64,000 nt of DNA from Oryzias latipes (taxonomy: Eukaryota; Chordata; Actinopteri; Beloniformes; Adrianichthyidae). The stretch covers positions 3,392,642 to 3,456,641 of the forward strand of contig NC_019866.2 of NCBI RefSeq assembly GCF_002234675.1, read 5' to 3'. Numbering within the stretch: the first letter of the stretch is position 1; every line of letters begins with the position of its first letter. This document shows positions 21,986 through 33,738 of this stretch, piece by piece. The notes beneath the pieces are model-generated. The model made no database searches and was not told the DNA's origin. It worked only from the letters and a program-made list of their open reading frames with translations. The position numbers and the translations under genes are program-made.

Positions 21986-24900
21986 ATGGCCGCCCAAAAC
22001 AAAGCGTCAGGGCCCGAAATCCCAGACAACCACAAAGACAGCTGGTTGGCTCTACTTTCTGCTGCAGAAGCATATTGCCAAAAGTCTGGCTGTGACCTGG
22101 CCTTACTCACGGCCTGTAAGAAGTTCCGATTCTTGACTGGAGACTCGGAAGGAGTGAAGAAGCGGGAAGGCAGTGTCACTTTTCCCAGGGAGTTTGACTT
22201 CTCCTACAACGTGTGGGGTCACGGGTTTCTGGCCGAGTCTGCTCGCCGTTACATAGACGACATCGCCGTTCTGCACTCCACGAGTATGCTGACGGCCCAG
22301 AAGCAAACCCGCCCCGCTGCCGAAGAGAGAGGAGCCAAGCTGACGGCTGATTTGACCTCTGACCCCGGACACAGAGGAGTGAGTGGACTGTTTGTGCTGA
22401 ATGCCACGCACACGTATTCACTCAGAAAGCTCTAGTTCAGAAGTGTGAATTTGTGCTGATGTTGCAGAGCGCGCCAGGTGAGCTGGGCGGAGTCACCCCC
22501 AACGACAGGTTGTTCTCTCAGAGCTACCCCTCCATCTACAGCTCGGTATCTGTGAGCGGGGCAGCCACGGAGCAGAACGCTAACGGAGAGAGGGAACGAG
22601 AGAGGAGCTCTCTAGAAGCCGAGCGAGAGAGGCAAAGAGCTGGGATTGTAGATTTGGAAGAAGAGGGTGAAGATGAAGAAGATGAGGATGACATGGATGA
22701 GAGGCAACCTTATGGACATGAAAGTGCAGGTGAGACCGACATTGTAAAGCTTTTCTTCATCACATCACAGCACAAAATGCAGTTTTCTTACAAGTTGAAA
22801 GGAGTGTCCTATTAAAAAATTTTTGCCTCTTTTTTAGGTGTTTTCTCCATGGACGAGGACTCTGTATCCCGTGACTGTGAGCCCTTTTTTGAGTCCGATG
22901 GAGAGGAAGAGAGCACTGATGGTAACAGTTCTGCCGCCCTAATTGTTGTAGGAGCCAAGTCTAGGACGCGAGGAGCAGCCAAGTCTAGGCCGCGGGGAGC
23001 TAAGTCTAGGCCGCGAGGAGCTGGGTCTAGGCCGCGAGGAGCTGGGTCTAGGCCGCGGGGAGCTGGGTCTAGGCCGCGGGGAGCTGGGTCTAGGCCGCGA
23101 GGAGCTGGGTCTAGGCCGCGAGGAGCTGGGTCTAGGCCGCGAGGAGCTGGGTCTAGGCCGCGTGGAGCTAAGTCTAGGCCGCGGGGAGCTAAGTCTAGGC
23201 CGCGAGGAGCTGGGTCTAGGCCGCGAGGAGCTGGGTCTAGGCCGCGAGGAGCTGGGTCTAGGCCGCGGGGAGCTAAGTCTAGGCCGCGGGGAGCTAAGTC
23301 TAGGCCGCGGGGAGCTAAGTCTAGGCCGCGAGGAGCTGGGTCTAGGCCGCGAGGAGCTGGGTCTAGACCGCGAGGAGCTGGGTCTAGGCCGCGGGGAGCT
23401 AAGTCTAGGCCGCGGGGAGCTAAGTCTAGGCCGCGGGGAGCTGGGTCTAGGCCGCGAGGAGCTGGGTCTAGGCCGCGAGGAGCTTGGTCTAGGCCGTGAG
23501 GAGCTGGGTCTAGGCCGCGAGGAGCTTGGTCTAGGCCGTGAGGAGCTGGGTCTAGGCCGCGAGGAGCTAAGTCTGAGACCCGAGGGATCTAGGTCTTGAA
23601 GCTCCTGAGGTGTGTGACGCCAGATTGACCTGGCTGATGCGTCTCCCTTAATGATGAGCAGAGTGAAAGTCTTTGCACTCCCGTCAAAGTTGCAGATAAT
23701 TTCTGTTTGTTATTCAAATAATTGAAAATAGAATTCACTTATTCTCCTCCATTTCCTGCGATGGCGGTCGAAAACCTTTTCCCCTTCAGGCGTAAACACA
23801 CCTGTCAGAGGTCCGCTAATCAACCTTTATTTATAACTTACAGCAAAGATGAAAGTGACGCCACCCAGTGAATAAATGACTAAATATGACCCCTTCACAT
23901 TTAAAATACACTTTTAATGATCCTAAGTTTTAAAAAGTATTTTTATTTGTCTTTGTACAAGGCTCCATGAGCGAGGATGCGCCCCCACCATCGCGCTCCA
24001 TGGCCGTGGGTCAGCCGGCGTTCCTGCCCCGTAACGCCCACCCCACGGCTCTGGCGCGCTCCCTGCCCGTGTCTGTGCCTGTGTGGGGCTGCAAAAGCAA
24101 CAGAGCCGCTCAGGGAGACGGCAACAGCGGCGAGCGGGTGAGTTATGAACTGTTGGAACGGAGAAAGCCTCTCGCCATCGCTGTGCCATGCGAGGAGGAG
24201 AGTTCTGTTTGCCCGATTGAAGACATTTTTGAGAAAAATGTGCAGAGTGGCCGTCTGGATTCAGAACCTTTCGAATGGGGAAACGACTTAAAGAACTTTA
24301 ACGAGTTGGGATAAATTTAAGAACACAAGAAAACCTGGTAAACATCGGTTTTTCACATGGAAATATACCTGCAGCATCAAACCTGAAAAATCTACAAATT
24401 CTGCTTTAGAAAAATAAACAAATCAATACTTCAATGAGCCAAACTTTGCAAGATCTTTAAGAGTCACAGTTTATTCAGTGATTTTCACCGGTTTGAGGTT
24501 TGACCGGTCCACCGTTCCACCGTTACTGTTTGGAGTCGCCTGATGTCTCCACCCAGAAACCATGAGCGTTTATGTTAAGTTACATTTCAAAGATGGAATG
24601 TCTTTCATAGCTTTTTATGCCGCGTTCACTCTGAATGTGTTTTGCATGTCAAAGTCCCTGCTGGACGCTTGTCTGAAAATATGTTCTTGCACTTGACTCT
24701 TGACACAGGTTTATTCATTTGAGTTTTTGTCGGTGATCACGTCTCCATGTCTGGATTCATGTGATCGTTCAGAGACTCTCCCAGTACGGTGAGCTTCACC
24801 GTTTACTGCAGGGCAGGAGCTGCGTCTGAATGATGGCGCTCTCTGCGGTACTTCTGTCTCTCTGTGACCCAGTTTGAAGACATGATGATGAGGTGAAAAA

Positions 24901-25755
24901 TAAGAATAAGATTTAATTTAGAGGACCTTTTAATGATTGTGTCCATAGAAATAAGGAGAATGTAAAGTTCAGGAGAAGAAATGGCAACGATTAGGTTCTG
25001 CCCCATGTTGGTTTTGGACTCCAACCACTGATCACATCGACACATCACAGGCCAAAGCTCAGCCCCTGATTGGCTGATGTGAGTTCTTTGCAAAAGTTCA
25101 GATATTTAAGCTCTGAAAAGACTGACGCCCGAAAGCGTGCTGCTGCCAGACCACTGCGTCCGACGCTCAAATCAGGATCTCTGATCGCGTCTATACATTG
25201 ACTCAAGATTGAAAGTTTGAAATGACTGTAGAGATGGGCAGTAAAGTGCTGGTCTGATAACATCGTTCTGCTCTTGTCATTGTTGGAGGTGGTATGAGAA
25301 ACTATTCTACAGGAGTACCATGTAAATAAAGGACACATGTTAGACTTTCTTCTGCTTTAAAAAGGATGGAAAGTTGTTTGGGGTTTTCTGTTTTCAGGAG
25401 TGAGTTCATCCTAAAGAGTTTCTTTCTTTTAAAGACAAAGACTCCATTCAGTTCTCACCTCTGATCCAGCAGCAAACAGTCGTCACGGCTCCTTTTACTG
25501 CATGTGATCATGGAAGTGTGAGGGGTCGCGGCTGGGATGCGACCTTTCAAGGGACTGAAAGGATTTCTGTTTGGGTCCAGCGTTCATCTCCGTCTATTTA
25601 TTTTTTTCCCCCCTCAGGTGGGCTGTGCTGACCTGGAGCACATCGCCGCCAGTATGAAGGCCCTGCTGGTCCCCGGAGCAACCGACGGAACAGAGATGTT
25701 CGGGGCCCTGCCCCGGCCCCGCCTCAACACGGGGGACTTCTCGCTCAAGCACTGA
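21986..25755 (+). CDS. akt1s1: Proline-rich AKT1 substrate 1 (PRAS40)
   Basis: A subunit and inhibitor of mTORC1; Akt phosphorylation releases it to 14-3-3 proteins (family knowledge). Coding exons 21986-22378, 22468-22729, 22838-22921, 23962-24137 and 25618-25755 join in phase to 350 residues, longer than human (256). The N-terminal region has [13 protein letters not shown] and [18 protein letters not shown]. An acidic, Arg/Glu-rich insert covers about 160-215. The TOS motif FSMDE is at 221-225 (human FVMDE). [12 protein letters not shown] covers 278-289, with Ser280 matching human Ser183. The C-terminal Akt site is RPRLNTGDF, with Thr343 matching human Thr246. The start lies in a fair Kozak context. 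Intron 3 (22922-23961) carries a 21-bp minisatellite that keeps the exon frame open. The gene is head to head with tbc1d17, as its human neighbour is. Confidence 0.94.
22949..23590 (+). repeat. 21-bp minisatellite in akt1s1 intron 3
   Basis: About 30 tandem copies of a 21-bp unit containing AGTCTAGGCCGCGGGGAGCT, with two main variants (AAG or GGG at one codon, CGA or CGG at another). Because 21 is a multiple of three and the unit has no stop in this frame, the akt1s1 exon 3 frame reads through to 23499 as [14 protein letters not shown] repeats. The variants come in runs (pairs or triplets of the K type between runs of the G type), which suggests growth by block duplication. Confidence 0.95.
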
Positions 25756-27241
25756 GAGGGCCAGAATGAAGGAGACCGGAAGGGATGGAGGCCCGGGGTC
25801 AGGTTGTGACGGCGGCGAACTTCGCTTTTAAAAGCTAACGTGACGTTTGTGAAAAAGCGTAAAAGCTAGTACCTCCATTTATTTCTCACTAACTCAAATT
25901 AACGGCACATGCTTTGAAAAGAAACGGTCATACAGAAATGTTATCAACGCTAATAACATTTTCAACACTACTACCCTCCATACTTGAACTAGCTGTACAA
26001 CACTAAACTGCGACCCACGGCGCCCAGCAGCCACCGCGGCGGCAATCTTTGCCTTTTGGTCAAACTACCTAGAGGTTTTTGGGGGAAAAAAACGAAAGAA
26101 TTCATTCATTTTAGTGAACAGCTGCGCCCAAACAACATCGGAAAGAATCCTTCAGTTCAGCATCGAGCCTGTCAAACAGACTACAGAGGGTTAAAATATT
26201 TACCTCAAACACATCTGGCAGCTCTTTCAGCTTTGCTTAGCTGATGTGAAAATAATGATTTCTCTCTTGAACTGTAATCCAAACTGCACTTTCTCATATT
26301 TCTGCAAACTTAATAGACTTTTACCGTCTATTTAAAAAAAAAAAAAAAACAATGACTTTTCTAACTGCCCTCAGATCCACCCCAGAGCAGGCAGTTTCCA
26401 TGTTCAGTCTTCTGTTTAACATCAACAGATACCCTGAAGGCAGCGGAAGCTGCATCTGGTTGCTGTAGTTTCTTTATTGGACTAATTATAGCCATTAGCC
26501 CCCCCCCCCCCCCCTCGTCGTTTACCAGGTAAGATGACCAAAAGGCTCTGAAGCCCCGCCCTGTTGCCCCCACATGTTTTCCCCTATCAGCTGAGGGGGG
26601 TAGAAACCAGAGAGATGGTTCAACAAGAAGCTAAAAAAAAGTGAGCAGGGAACACCAGCACCTCCTCATATCACGCCTGTTTTTACTTTTGCCAATGAAT
26701 GACTGACTGAATGAATGCAAATCAATACTGAATTCGATGGGATGTATTTCTTTTTTTTGCTCCTCATTCTCCGTGGAAATGACAGAATGAATGAAACAGT
26801 GACTGTGAGACAGAAGGAGTGGGTTCAAAAAGCAGAGCATCCACCTTTACAAAAAAAAAAGTGTTCCATTTCTTCTTTGATGTTTCAAAATAAAAAGGAG
26901 CAACACCAAGAAAAAAGACTCGACTGCCGTGTCATCTTTGGCCTCTAGAGGGCGTCGGCAGCCCACATCTGAATGGACATAAGTCATTTTACATTTATAA
27001 TTAATGCAGACTCTACCTTTGTATCCAATGCAAAGGCCTTAATACAACAAAAAAACAAAATGACTGCTTTTTCTAATTGAAACATGATCAGATTTAGAAT
27101 GGTAAATTAATCAGAGTATAAGATAATGCTTCACAACTCCCACATTTGTTCCCCAAACATCACAATATTTCCTTCTGACACTACTTTTTCCTTTAATTTA
27201 CGCGCCATCCCCCTCTCCCCACATCTGTTCTTCCTCATTTG
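25756..27241. other. Tail-to-tail region of akt1s1 and the PRY-SPRY gene
   Basis: 3' UTR of akt1s1 followed by intergenic DNA, with an A-tract at about 26334-26349 and a poly-C tract at about 26500-26513. I see no exon or complete mobile element. Confidence 0.4.
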
Positions 27242-30200
27242 TCACTGATCTTTTTTTCTGATGAGACAGAATGAATTTGTGCCGATCCAGAACCCAGGAA
27301 AAACCTTCTCCTGGAAGCTGGCTTTGAACTTGTGGATCAGCCGCACCTCCTTCTCCGCTTCTCCCTCCACCGAGAGGAACTTGATGATGCCGGCGGGCTG
27401 ATCCACATACACCCCCATGTTGGAGGACAAGGGAAGCTGGACGTCCACGTTTTCACCGTTGTGCCAGACTTGGTAGCAGGAGCCGGACCAGCCCACGGCC
27501 CACGAGGTGGAGTTCTCCCCGAGGCCGCAGGGCACCTCCTGGCCTTTCCGAGGAGAGCTTTCGGAGATCACCCCGATCACCACCCAGCCATCAAAGTCCA
27601 CTTCCCAGTAGCCTCGACAGCCCAGGAGCCCTTCCTTACACAAGACCTGAAAGATCACATTTGGATCAAATAAATCATCTGAAGGTTTCCTACCCCTTGT
27701 GCTATATTGTGGGGTCCAGATGACCCCACCCTTACATTGACGTCTTATCCCTACCATGATAAAGGTGGAGAGGATTTCATGTAATCCATGGACACCAGTG
27801 AAGATCACAAATCATTGAAGAAAAAAGGTTCAGCGCACTGTCTAGTGGGTCTAGATGACCCCACAAGATAGCACAAGGGTTATTCTGGCAGCAAGTCGTT
27901 CAAATAACGCCATTGTTTTTTGTTTTTTTTATGCCCACGCAGAATGAAGGTTTGCTGCAGTTTCCAACCTCTGCCAGTAGAGGTCAATAAAGCCTCCTTT
28001 ATTTTTCTTTAGCTTTTCATGTGACAAAAAAAAAATGCTTTTAAGTCACATCTGATCAATATAATAATAAAAATAATAATAGCTCCAGTCAGTGAAGGAC
28101 TATTATACCATTTTTATGCGTGTTTGCTGCTTGTACCTGCGGAGAATGTTCATATCTCTCAGGCCTGTTTGGATATGGACAGACTGCATCGGATGTTCGA
28201 GCGACCTTGGAGCCGTTTTCAGAGATCCACAGAAGCTTCTGTGCAGTTTTATCATCCAGAGAGAGGGGGAACCAATCTGAGGAGACCAAATGCAACCAGC
28301 CTTATTAAAAAAAGATCCTAACCTCGTCAAAAATGAATTTACCAATTCACTGTTGGCCCTGAACATCACCTATAAAATTCTGTGTTGTTTACATTTTTAT
28401 GTGGCTTGAAAAGAAATGCAGCTGAAGTTTTTATTTTTGACAGGTTCCAGTGCTTTAAAGTCCATTTTTTTTTGAGTCGAGGTACACTTTTTCCCCTGAT
28501 AAAACGTCACAAGGCACTAAGGGTGTAAAGATTCATTTTAACGATTTAATCATCGTAATTCGTGCCAATACGATTTAGAGTCGATTCGATCTGATTCACG
28601 GACCTAAAATCGATCCAAGACGTCTTTAGCCAAACCGGTGTGACGCAGGAACTTGTCCGATGTCGTTTTTACGTTATAATATAATAAACCAATCCAAACG
28701 GTATTTTCAAATATCAATTGATTTCATTTTGAAACAATTCTAAAATGGTTTAGGTCGATTTGATTTAGAAATTTGGTAAGACAGATTGATCTGGTTGGAT
28801 CATAGGAATAGAAATCAATTAAGTCAAGTAATTGTTAAGCCCCTACAAGGCACCCCACCAACTAAAAATACATATAATATAAAATGACACTATCCTTTGT
28901 ATTAACAATATTGTTTGTCAGCTCAACCTGGTGACATTGAACGATTTCCCACGGCATACCTGACGCAGCAGCCTGGTTAAGAACTTAAAAGCATTTTTTA
29001 AAGAGAAACTCCAAAGCTTTTCTTTCGGAGAACGACTGTGTCCCGTCAGAAACTCCAACAAACTGCCAGACAGCTGAAAATGCTGAGGAGCAATGTTCAA
29101 TAAAGAAGAAGTTAACAAATAAGTAGTTTTAAGTTTGGACCCGACTCATATATTTTTCACATTTTACTGAACTTTGAAGCCTGCAAAATTAAAAACTATT
29201 CTGCAAAGATTAAACTATTTTGTGTTTGAACATATTTACATTTCTTTCCACACGTAAAATCTATTTCTGTAGTATAGTATCTGTAGCAGCTATAAGTGCT
29301 TTTTACACATAGATTTTTTGCTTGACACTTTGAGATGATTTCAAGCCAGGCGCTGCCTCACACTTCATGAAGTCGGGCCTGCTGGTTGGTTCAGGGATAT
29401 TTGGCTCATATGGTGGCAGCTTCTCTAAAGGGAGATGAGAGGAAATGCATTAAACTTCCTTAGGTGTGCTTTATCTGCAACTCAGACGACAGCAAAGCCC
29501 AGATGAGCTTATCCTTCGCTGATTAACCGAGACGTTTCCCAGCAATGCCCCCCGCTGCTCTTTACCTTCTTGTGCAGAGCTGCCTTTCCCTCCTGGAAGA
29601 GAAGAAAAAAGTGTCACTTCCCTGTCATCTCCCACAGACGCCGTGCAGAGAATTACAGCTTCCCCTCAGAGCTTCTTCTCTCCACGGCTTATGTAACAAT
29701 AGAGTGAAATGCACAGCTCTCAGGGTGGTACTGCTGGTTACTTTAAACCTTTTCATCTCTCTCTGTAGGCCCGTCATTCATCAAAGCCGCTGCCAGGGCC
29801 ACTCATCTGCCCTAAATCATCTTCTGCTCGGCACACACAGTAGATCACAGACCCGTGCAACGTCGGCTCAGCGCCGATTCACAAAGCTGCTTCCCAGCTT
29901 TTGTGTTTCAAACTAAGAAATCCGCAGGCCAGAGCGTGCATTTTGGGAGAAACCAGTGTGGCTCTGACAGCAGGGCTTCCTGTTGGAAGAATGCATGTTG
30001 TGCAGGGCGCTGCCACCTTCCAATGCCAGGGCTGGTCGTGCTGTGAAGTCAGATTTCCTGATGCTTGGAGGACACAGTGATCCGTGCAGGTCTTCGTCTA
30101 TGCTGGAGGTCTCAGAGGTCACTCAGACCTTCATCGTTCTTGTTCGCAGAAGGACAATTCACAGCGTTTTGTCGAATTATCTCATGTCAGGAATCCTCCA

Positions 30201-33200
30201 ATTGGTCTTATAGCTGTGAGAGTTCTTCTCAGACTGAGAGACCTATGCTCTCACTTTGTTATAGATTTTAAAATGGTCTTTTGGTCATGTTCAATAAAGA
30301 GTCCATTTCCTGGTGAATTGCTGCTTGTTTTGGGTAAATTCTAGGCATGCATTTCATATTGTATTTGATTTTTTTGGTCTAAATTTGACAGCATTTGTTC
30401 CGAATCTAACTCAAGCTAAAAGGTAGTTGTTTTTTTTGGTCTTTATGTAAAATAAATAAACTCAAAGCACAAGGAACTTCCCAGAGAAGCATTATTTTGT
30501 TACGAATAAAGTTTGATCGATTTTGATTTATAATTTTTAAAAGAGAAGGACTAGTATCCTTTAAACTCAAATATCTTATGTCTATTCTTGTTTTGACATT
30601 AAAATAAACGACTCAGAGTTCCCATCTTTAAGACCGACTCTGATGAAAATTTTGTTTTTGACGTGTTTTTCTTTTCTGATGATGGAGGACATATGTGAAG
30701 AAAATCAAGGTCAGGAGCAGACGAAAAAACGTTGTTTGAGCAAGATTGTCACTAAAAAGGTGAATTTCTGCTGCATTTATGCGGAAACTATCTCCTAGAA
30801 AACGAAAATTTAAAATAAATAAAAACATCTTAATTAAAATACCACCAGGAACACGTTAAAAAATAGATCAGAAGCTGGTCAGAGTGAGATTTTAATATTT
30901 TAAATTGTTTAAATTGACAAGATTTGTCCATTTTTATGTAAAAGCTCTGTGGGAATTTTAATCGAGATAACTACAAAAATCTGTAAATTCACAAAAAACG
31001 TTTTGTTTACAGTTCAATGAAATGTCCTCATTGAATAATAGTATTCTGTAAATGAAATTATGATGGTAAAAAACTGTGTAGTTGATATTCCAGCAGTTGG
31101 TAGCGGTATTTATACCTTTATATCTGTGCATTTCTGTCTTTAATATGCCGGTATTTAATCTGCTTTTTGCTGTTTTGTAAAACTATTTGAATATATTTTT
31201 GAAAAATGATGCCAAACCTGAGCCCAAAGGCTTTTAGAATTGACAGAATTTCTTAATGACATTCTGTTAAAATAGAAAAACAAAAGCTTGGAAAATTTTG
31301 GCTGAACATGTTGATAAAAATAATTTAGGAGAATTAATTATTCATTAATGCTTTTAGACTGTGTTTGTTTAATTTTTCTCTTTAAGAAAATTGGTTAGAA
31401 ACACGACAAATCGTTGAAATCACTTTTTCCTCCCGCTGCTCTTATTTAATTTGGAGACCAAAGTCCAAAAATAGAAGTGACATCTTTTCTCAGTAATGAG
31501 GTAAGAAGACACAACAAACTCTGAGACTTGGTGTGAAATTCCTCCTCAGACCTCCGACAAGTCTTGGAGAAGATGAGAGATCACACGTCACCGGAAAAGC
31601 ACAATAGGGACAATCATGAAATAATGGATGAATTGAGATCCAGACCGAGATAAGGAGTACAAATATTTGCAGGGCCTTAGAGAAGATCTCCTGAAATCTG
31701 GAGGAAATGTTTCTCTTACAGTTCGTTTTTTTTTTTTTGCAGGGTTTGAGTCTGAAGTTAAAAGACGAAACGTGTCCCTCTGAGGACTTGTTTTGGAGCT
31801 GGACTCAGTTTAAGAGCTCTATCCGTTTAGCTCCGGTCCAGCTGAAAGGTCACCTCCAGACCTGAAGACTGTTTGTCTTGGACGCTCATGAAGCGTCGCT
31901 CGGTCTTCCAGATTCCTCTCTCTGTGGGACAGAGTGACATTATCTGTGCAGATCAGGTTCAGAACATCTCACTGAAACAGCATGAGAAGAAGAGATGAGG
32001 AGGAGGTGGAGGAGGGAGGTCCAGGCTCATCCCTCTGGCTCCTGTCGAGTGTCAAGTCTGGCTGGAAGCCCAGGGGATCCATGTACATGAAAAAGGGGGA
32101 TGGGGTAAAACTACTAATAAATAAATAAATGAAGGCTAGAAAATAATTCAGAAAACTCCACAACAAATTTCTAGATTGGAGTTCAAAGAAAAAAAAAAAA
32201 GGATGATTAGGATTAGATTTACTGCGCTTCAGATTTAGATGCAATCACCAGTTGGAGGAGATCACAAATGGTTTCATTGTTCCATGATATCTCAAGTCAA
32301 ACAACCATAAATAACACAAATACAAGCTTCTGCATGGAGCTTCCTGAAATACTGAGCAGCGTCTTACACATTCATTACAGTGGCAGCCAGAAGAGGGACT
32401 TTTATTAGCTTTAGCTTCCTTTTTTTAAAGGAAGGCTTAAGACCTACCTTGTTAATCTAGCTTTTAGTTGAAATTTAGGAACTTAATTGACATTTTAATT
32501 GTTTGTGTGCTCATTTCACCAATTTTATATATGTGTATGTATAAACATATGTTTTATTTTTCAATGACTTTATTCGCATTTGCCACTTTTTGTCTGTCTA
32601 TTAAGGTTTATGTATGTACTTATTTGGTTATTTATCTATTTTAATTTTAATTTGATTCCTTTTACATTTGAATTGTAGCTCCAGTGATTTCCTTAGAGGG
32701 ATCCTCCACATCAGGGACTGGCCCTTCTCAGTAAACGGGGTCATTGCTATGGGATCGGGTCTGGCTCTTTGTTGTAGATCTGGGGGGGTCCTGTGGTGGT
32801 CTATGCTGTGACCTTGGGTGGGGGGGGTCACTGACGTGGACAGGGCAAGGTTTCTACATTGCATCATTTTATCATTCTTTTTATCATGGTGTGTGTATGT
32901 GTGTGTCTGGTGGGGGGGGGGGGGGGGGGTTCTTGGCACTGCGGGTTTTAAACAAAATAAACATAACAAGAATTTAAGCAAATATTCGTTTGTCTTGTCC
33001 CTTCGTTTTTAAATTTGATTGTTTTCAATGTAAAGCACTTTGAGTGACCTGCGTCGTAGAAGTGCTCCACAAATAAAGTTGGATTTTATTTGATATTACG
33101 TAAACCACGTGGATCCTCAAAAAGGAGATTTCCGTCTAACGGAATAAAAGAATAAAGAGATGGATGCAGAAACAGGTGAGTCGGAGTGCAAAGGGACGAT

Positions 33201-33667
33201 GGAAATAAGATCTGTGAAATTCAGACCGTGACGCCGGGAGCTCGATCAGCCTTGGAGATGCTCGTTCACGCACCCTGCTGACATGATTAATGGGCAGCAG
33301 AAAAAAGCTGTGGAAAGATGTCTGGCTGGGTCGTAGTCTGCTGGGAGACACTTAATAACAGCACATAAACAGCTTTAGAAACATGTAATAAACTGGTAAT
33401 AAAATGCTGCGACGAGCACTAAATCTTTCCTTTTAACCCCGTGGCTATGACCATTTAAATCAAGTGAAAACATAATGAGGCGAAAAAATGCTCTTCACTG
33501 AGTCTGACAGGGTTGAGGGCGAGAACGAAGAAAAAAATGACTTGTCTAATGATTAAGATATAAAAATCAAATGCTAAATAAATACTTCACGTTTTTCTGT
33601 AACTGCTCACAGGTCAAGGAGTCCCAGGTGAGAAGGTGGTCTTACCTGCTTTCTTGGGCACAGGCAT
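27242..33667 (-). CDS. Small PRY-SPRY (B30.2) domain protein without RING
   Basis: Exons 33667-33646, 29592-29566, 29424-29362, 28276-28137 and 27646-27242 have GT/AG borders and matching phase, giving 218 residues. It starts MPVPKKAGGKG. A short Pro-rich linker (KLPPYEPNIPEPTSRPDF) leads into a PRY segment (WFPLSLDDKTAQKLLWISEN, then PYPNRPERYEHSPQ). A SPRY domain follows (VLCKEGLLGCRGYWEVDF, TSWAVGWSG, MGVYVD, FPGFWIG). The family-typical LDP/WEV/LDYE-like motifs are partly altered: LDD in place of LDP and MGVYVD in place of GVFLD. There is no RING, B-box or coiled coil, so it is not an E3 ligase by itself. PRY-SPRY domains bind protein partners, often in immunity. I cannot match it to a named gene. 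The 3.9-kb first intron is an inference from phase and sites. Confidence 0.8.
27693..27880. mobile_element. TA-target MITE (copy 2 of 3)
   Basis: Ends CCCTTGTGCTATATTGTGG and GATAGCACAAGGGT, flanked by TA on both sides, inside the last intron of the PRY-SPRY gene. The interior resembles the copy at 62384-62590 (ATGTAATCCATGGACACCAG). Confidence 0.85.
28518..28845. mobile_element. hAT-type MITE with perfect 8-bp target duplication
   Basis: The 8-mer CAAGGCAC flanks the element at 28510-28517 and 28846-28853. The terminal repeats are imperfect: TAAGGGTGTAAAGATT at the left and the inverse of TAGGGGCTTAACAATT at the right. The interior has the CGATT-rich character of fish hAT MITEs. It lies in an intron of the PRY-SPRY gene. 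Confidence 0.8.
30620..30830 (-). repeat. Inverted partial copy of the 44049-44610 family
   Basis: GACTCTGATGAAAATTTTG is the reverse complement of the block near 44565-44590, and CTAGAAAACGAAAA near 30795 matches the CTAGGACA-side block. The copy is degenerate and its outer ends are lost. Confidence 0.45.
32430..33065 (+). repeat. Degenerate LINE 3' region
   Basis: Begins with AAGGCTTAAGACCTACCTT, continues through AT-rich and G-rich sequence including a run of about 18 G, and ends with the tail signature AAAGCACTTTGAGTG...GTGCTCCACAAATAAAG. No open reverse transcriptase frame is left. It sits in the first intron of the PRY-SPRY gene. Confidence 0.5.
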
Positions 33668-33727
33668 GGTTCTCCGCCTCTCAGTTTGACATCAACTATC
33701 CACTGCTTGTGATTCGACTCTGCAGGT

Positions 33728-33738
33728 CACTTTTATGA
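33728..33738 (-). promoter_or_regulatory. TATA-like box of the PRY-SPRY gene
   Basis: The minus strand reads TCATAAAAG here, about 65 bases before the ATG at 33667. That leaves room for a start site about 30 bases downstream and a short leader. It supports the proposed first exon. Confidence 0.45.

Noticed and set aside
22849-23599. Long SRPRG-repeat and LGREELG-repeat frames as a separate gene
   Set aside because: They are readings of the 21-bp minisatellite inside akt1s1 intron 3. The flanking exons match PRAS40 when this stretch is spliced out.
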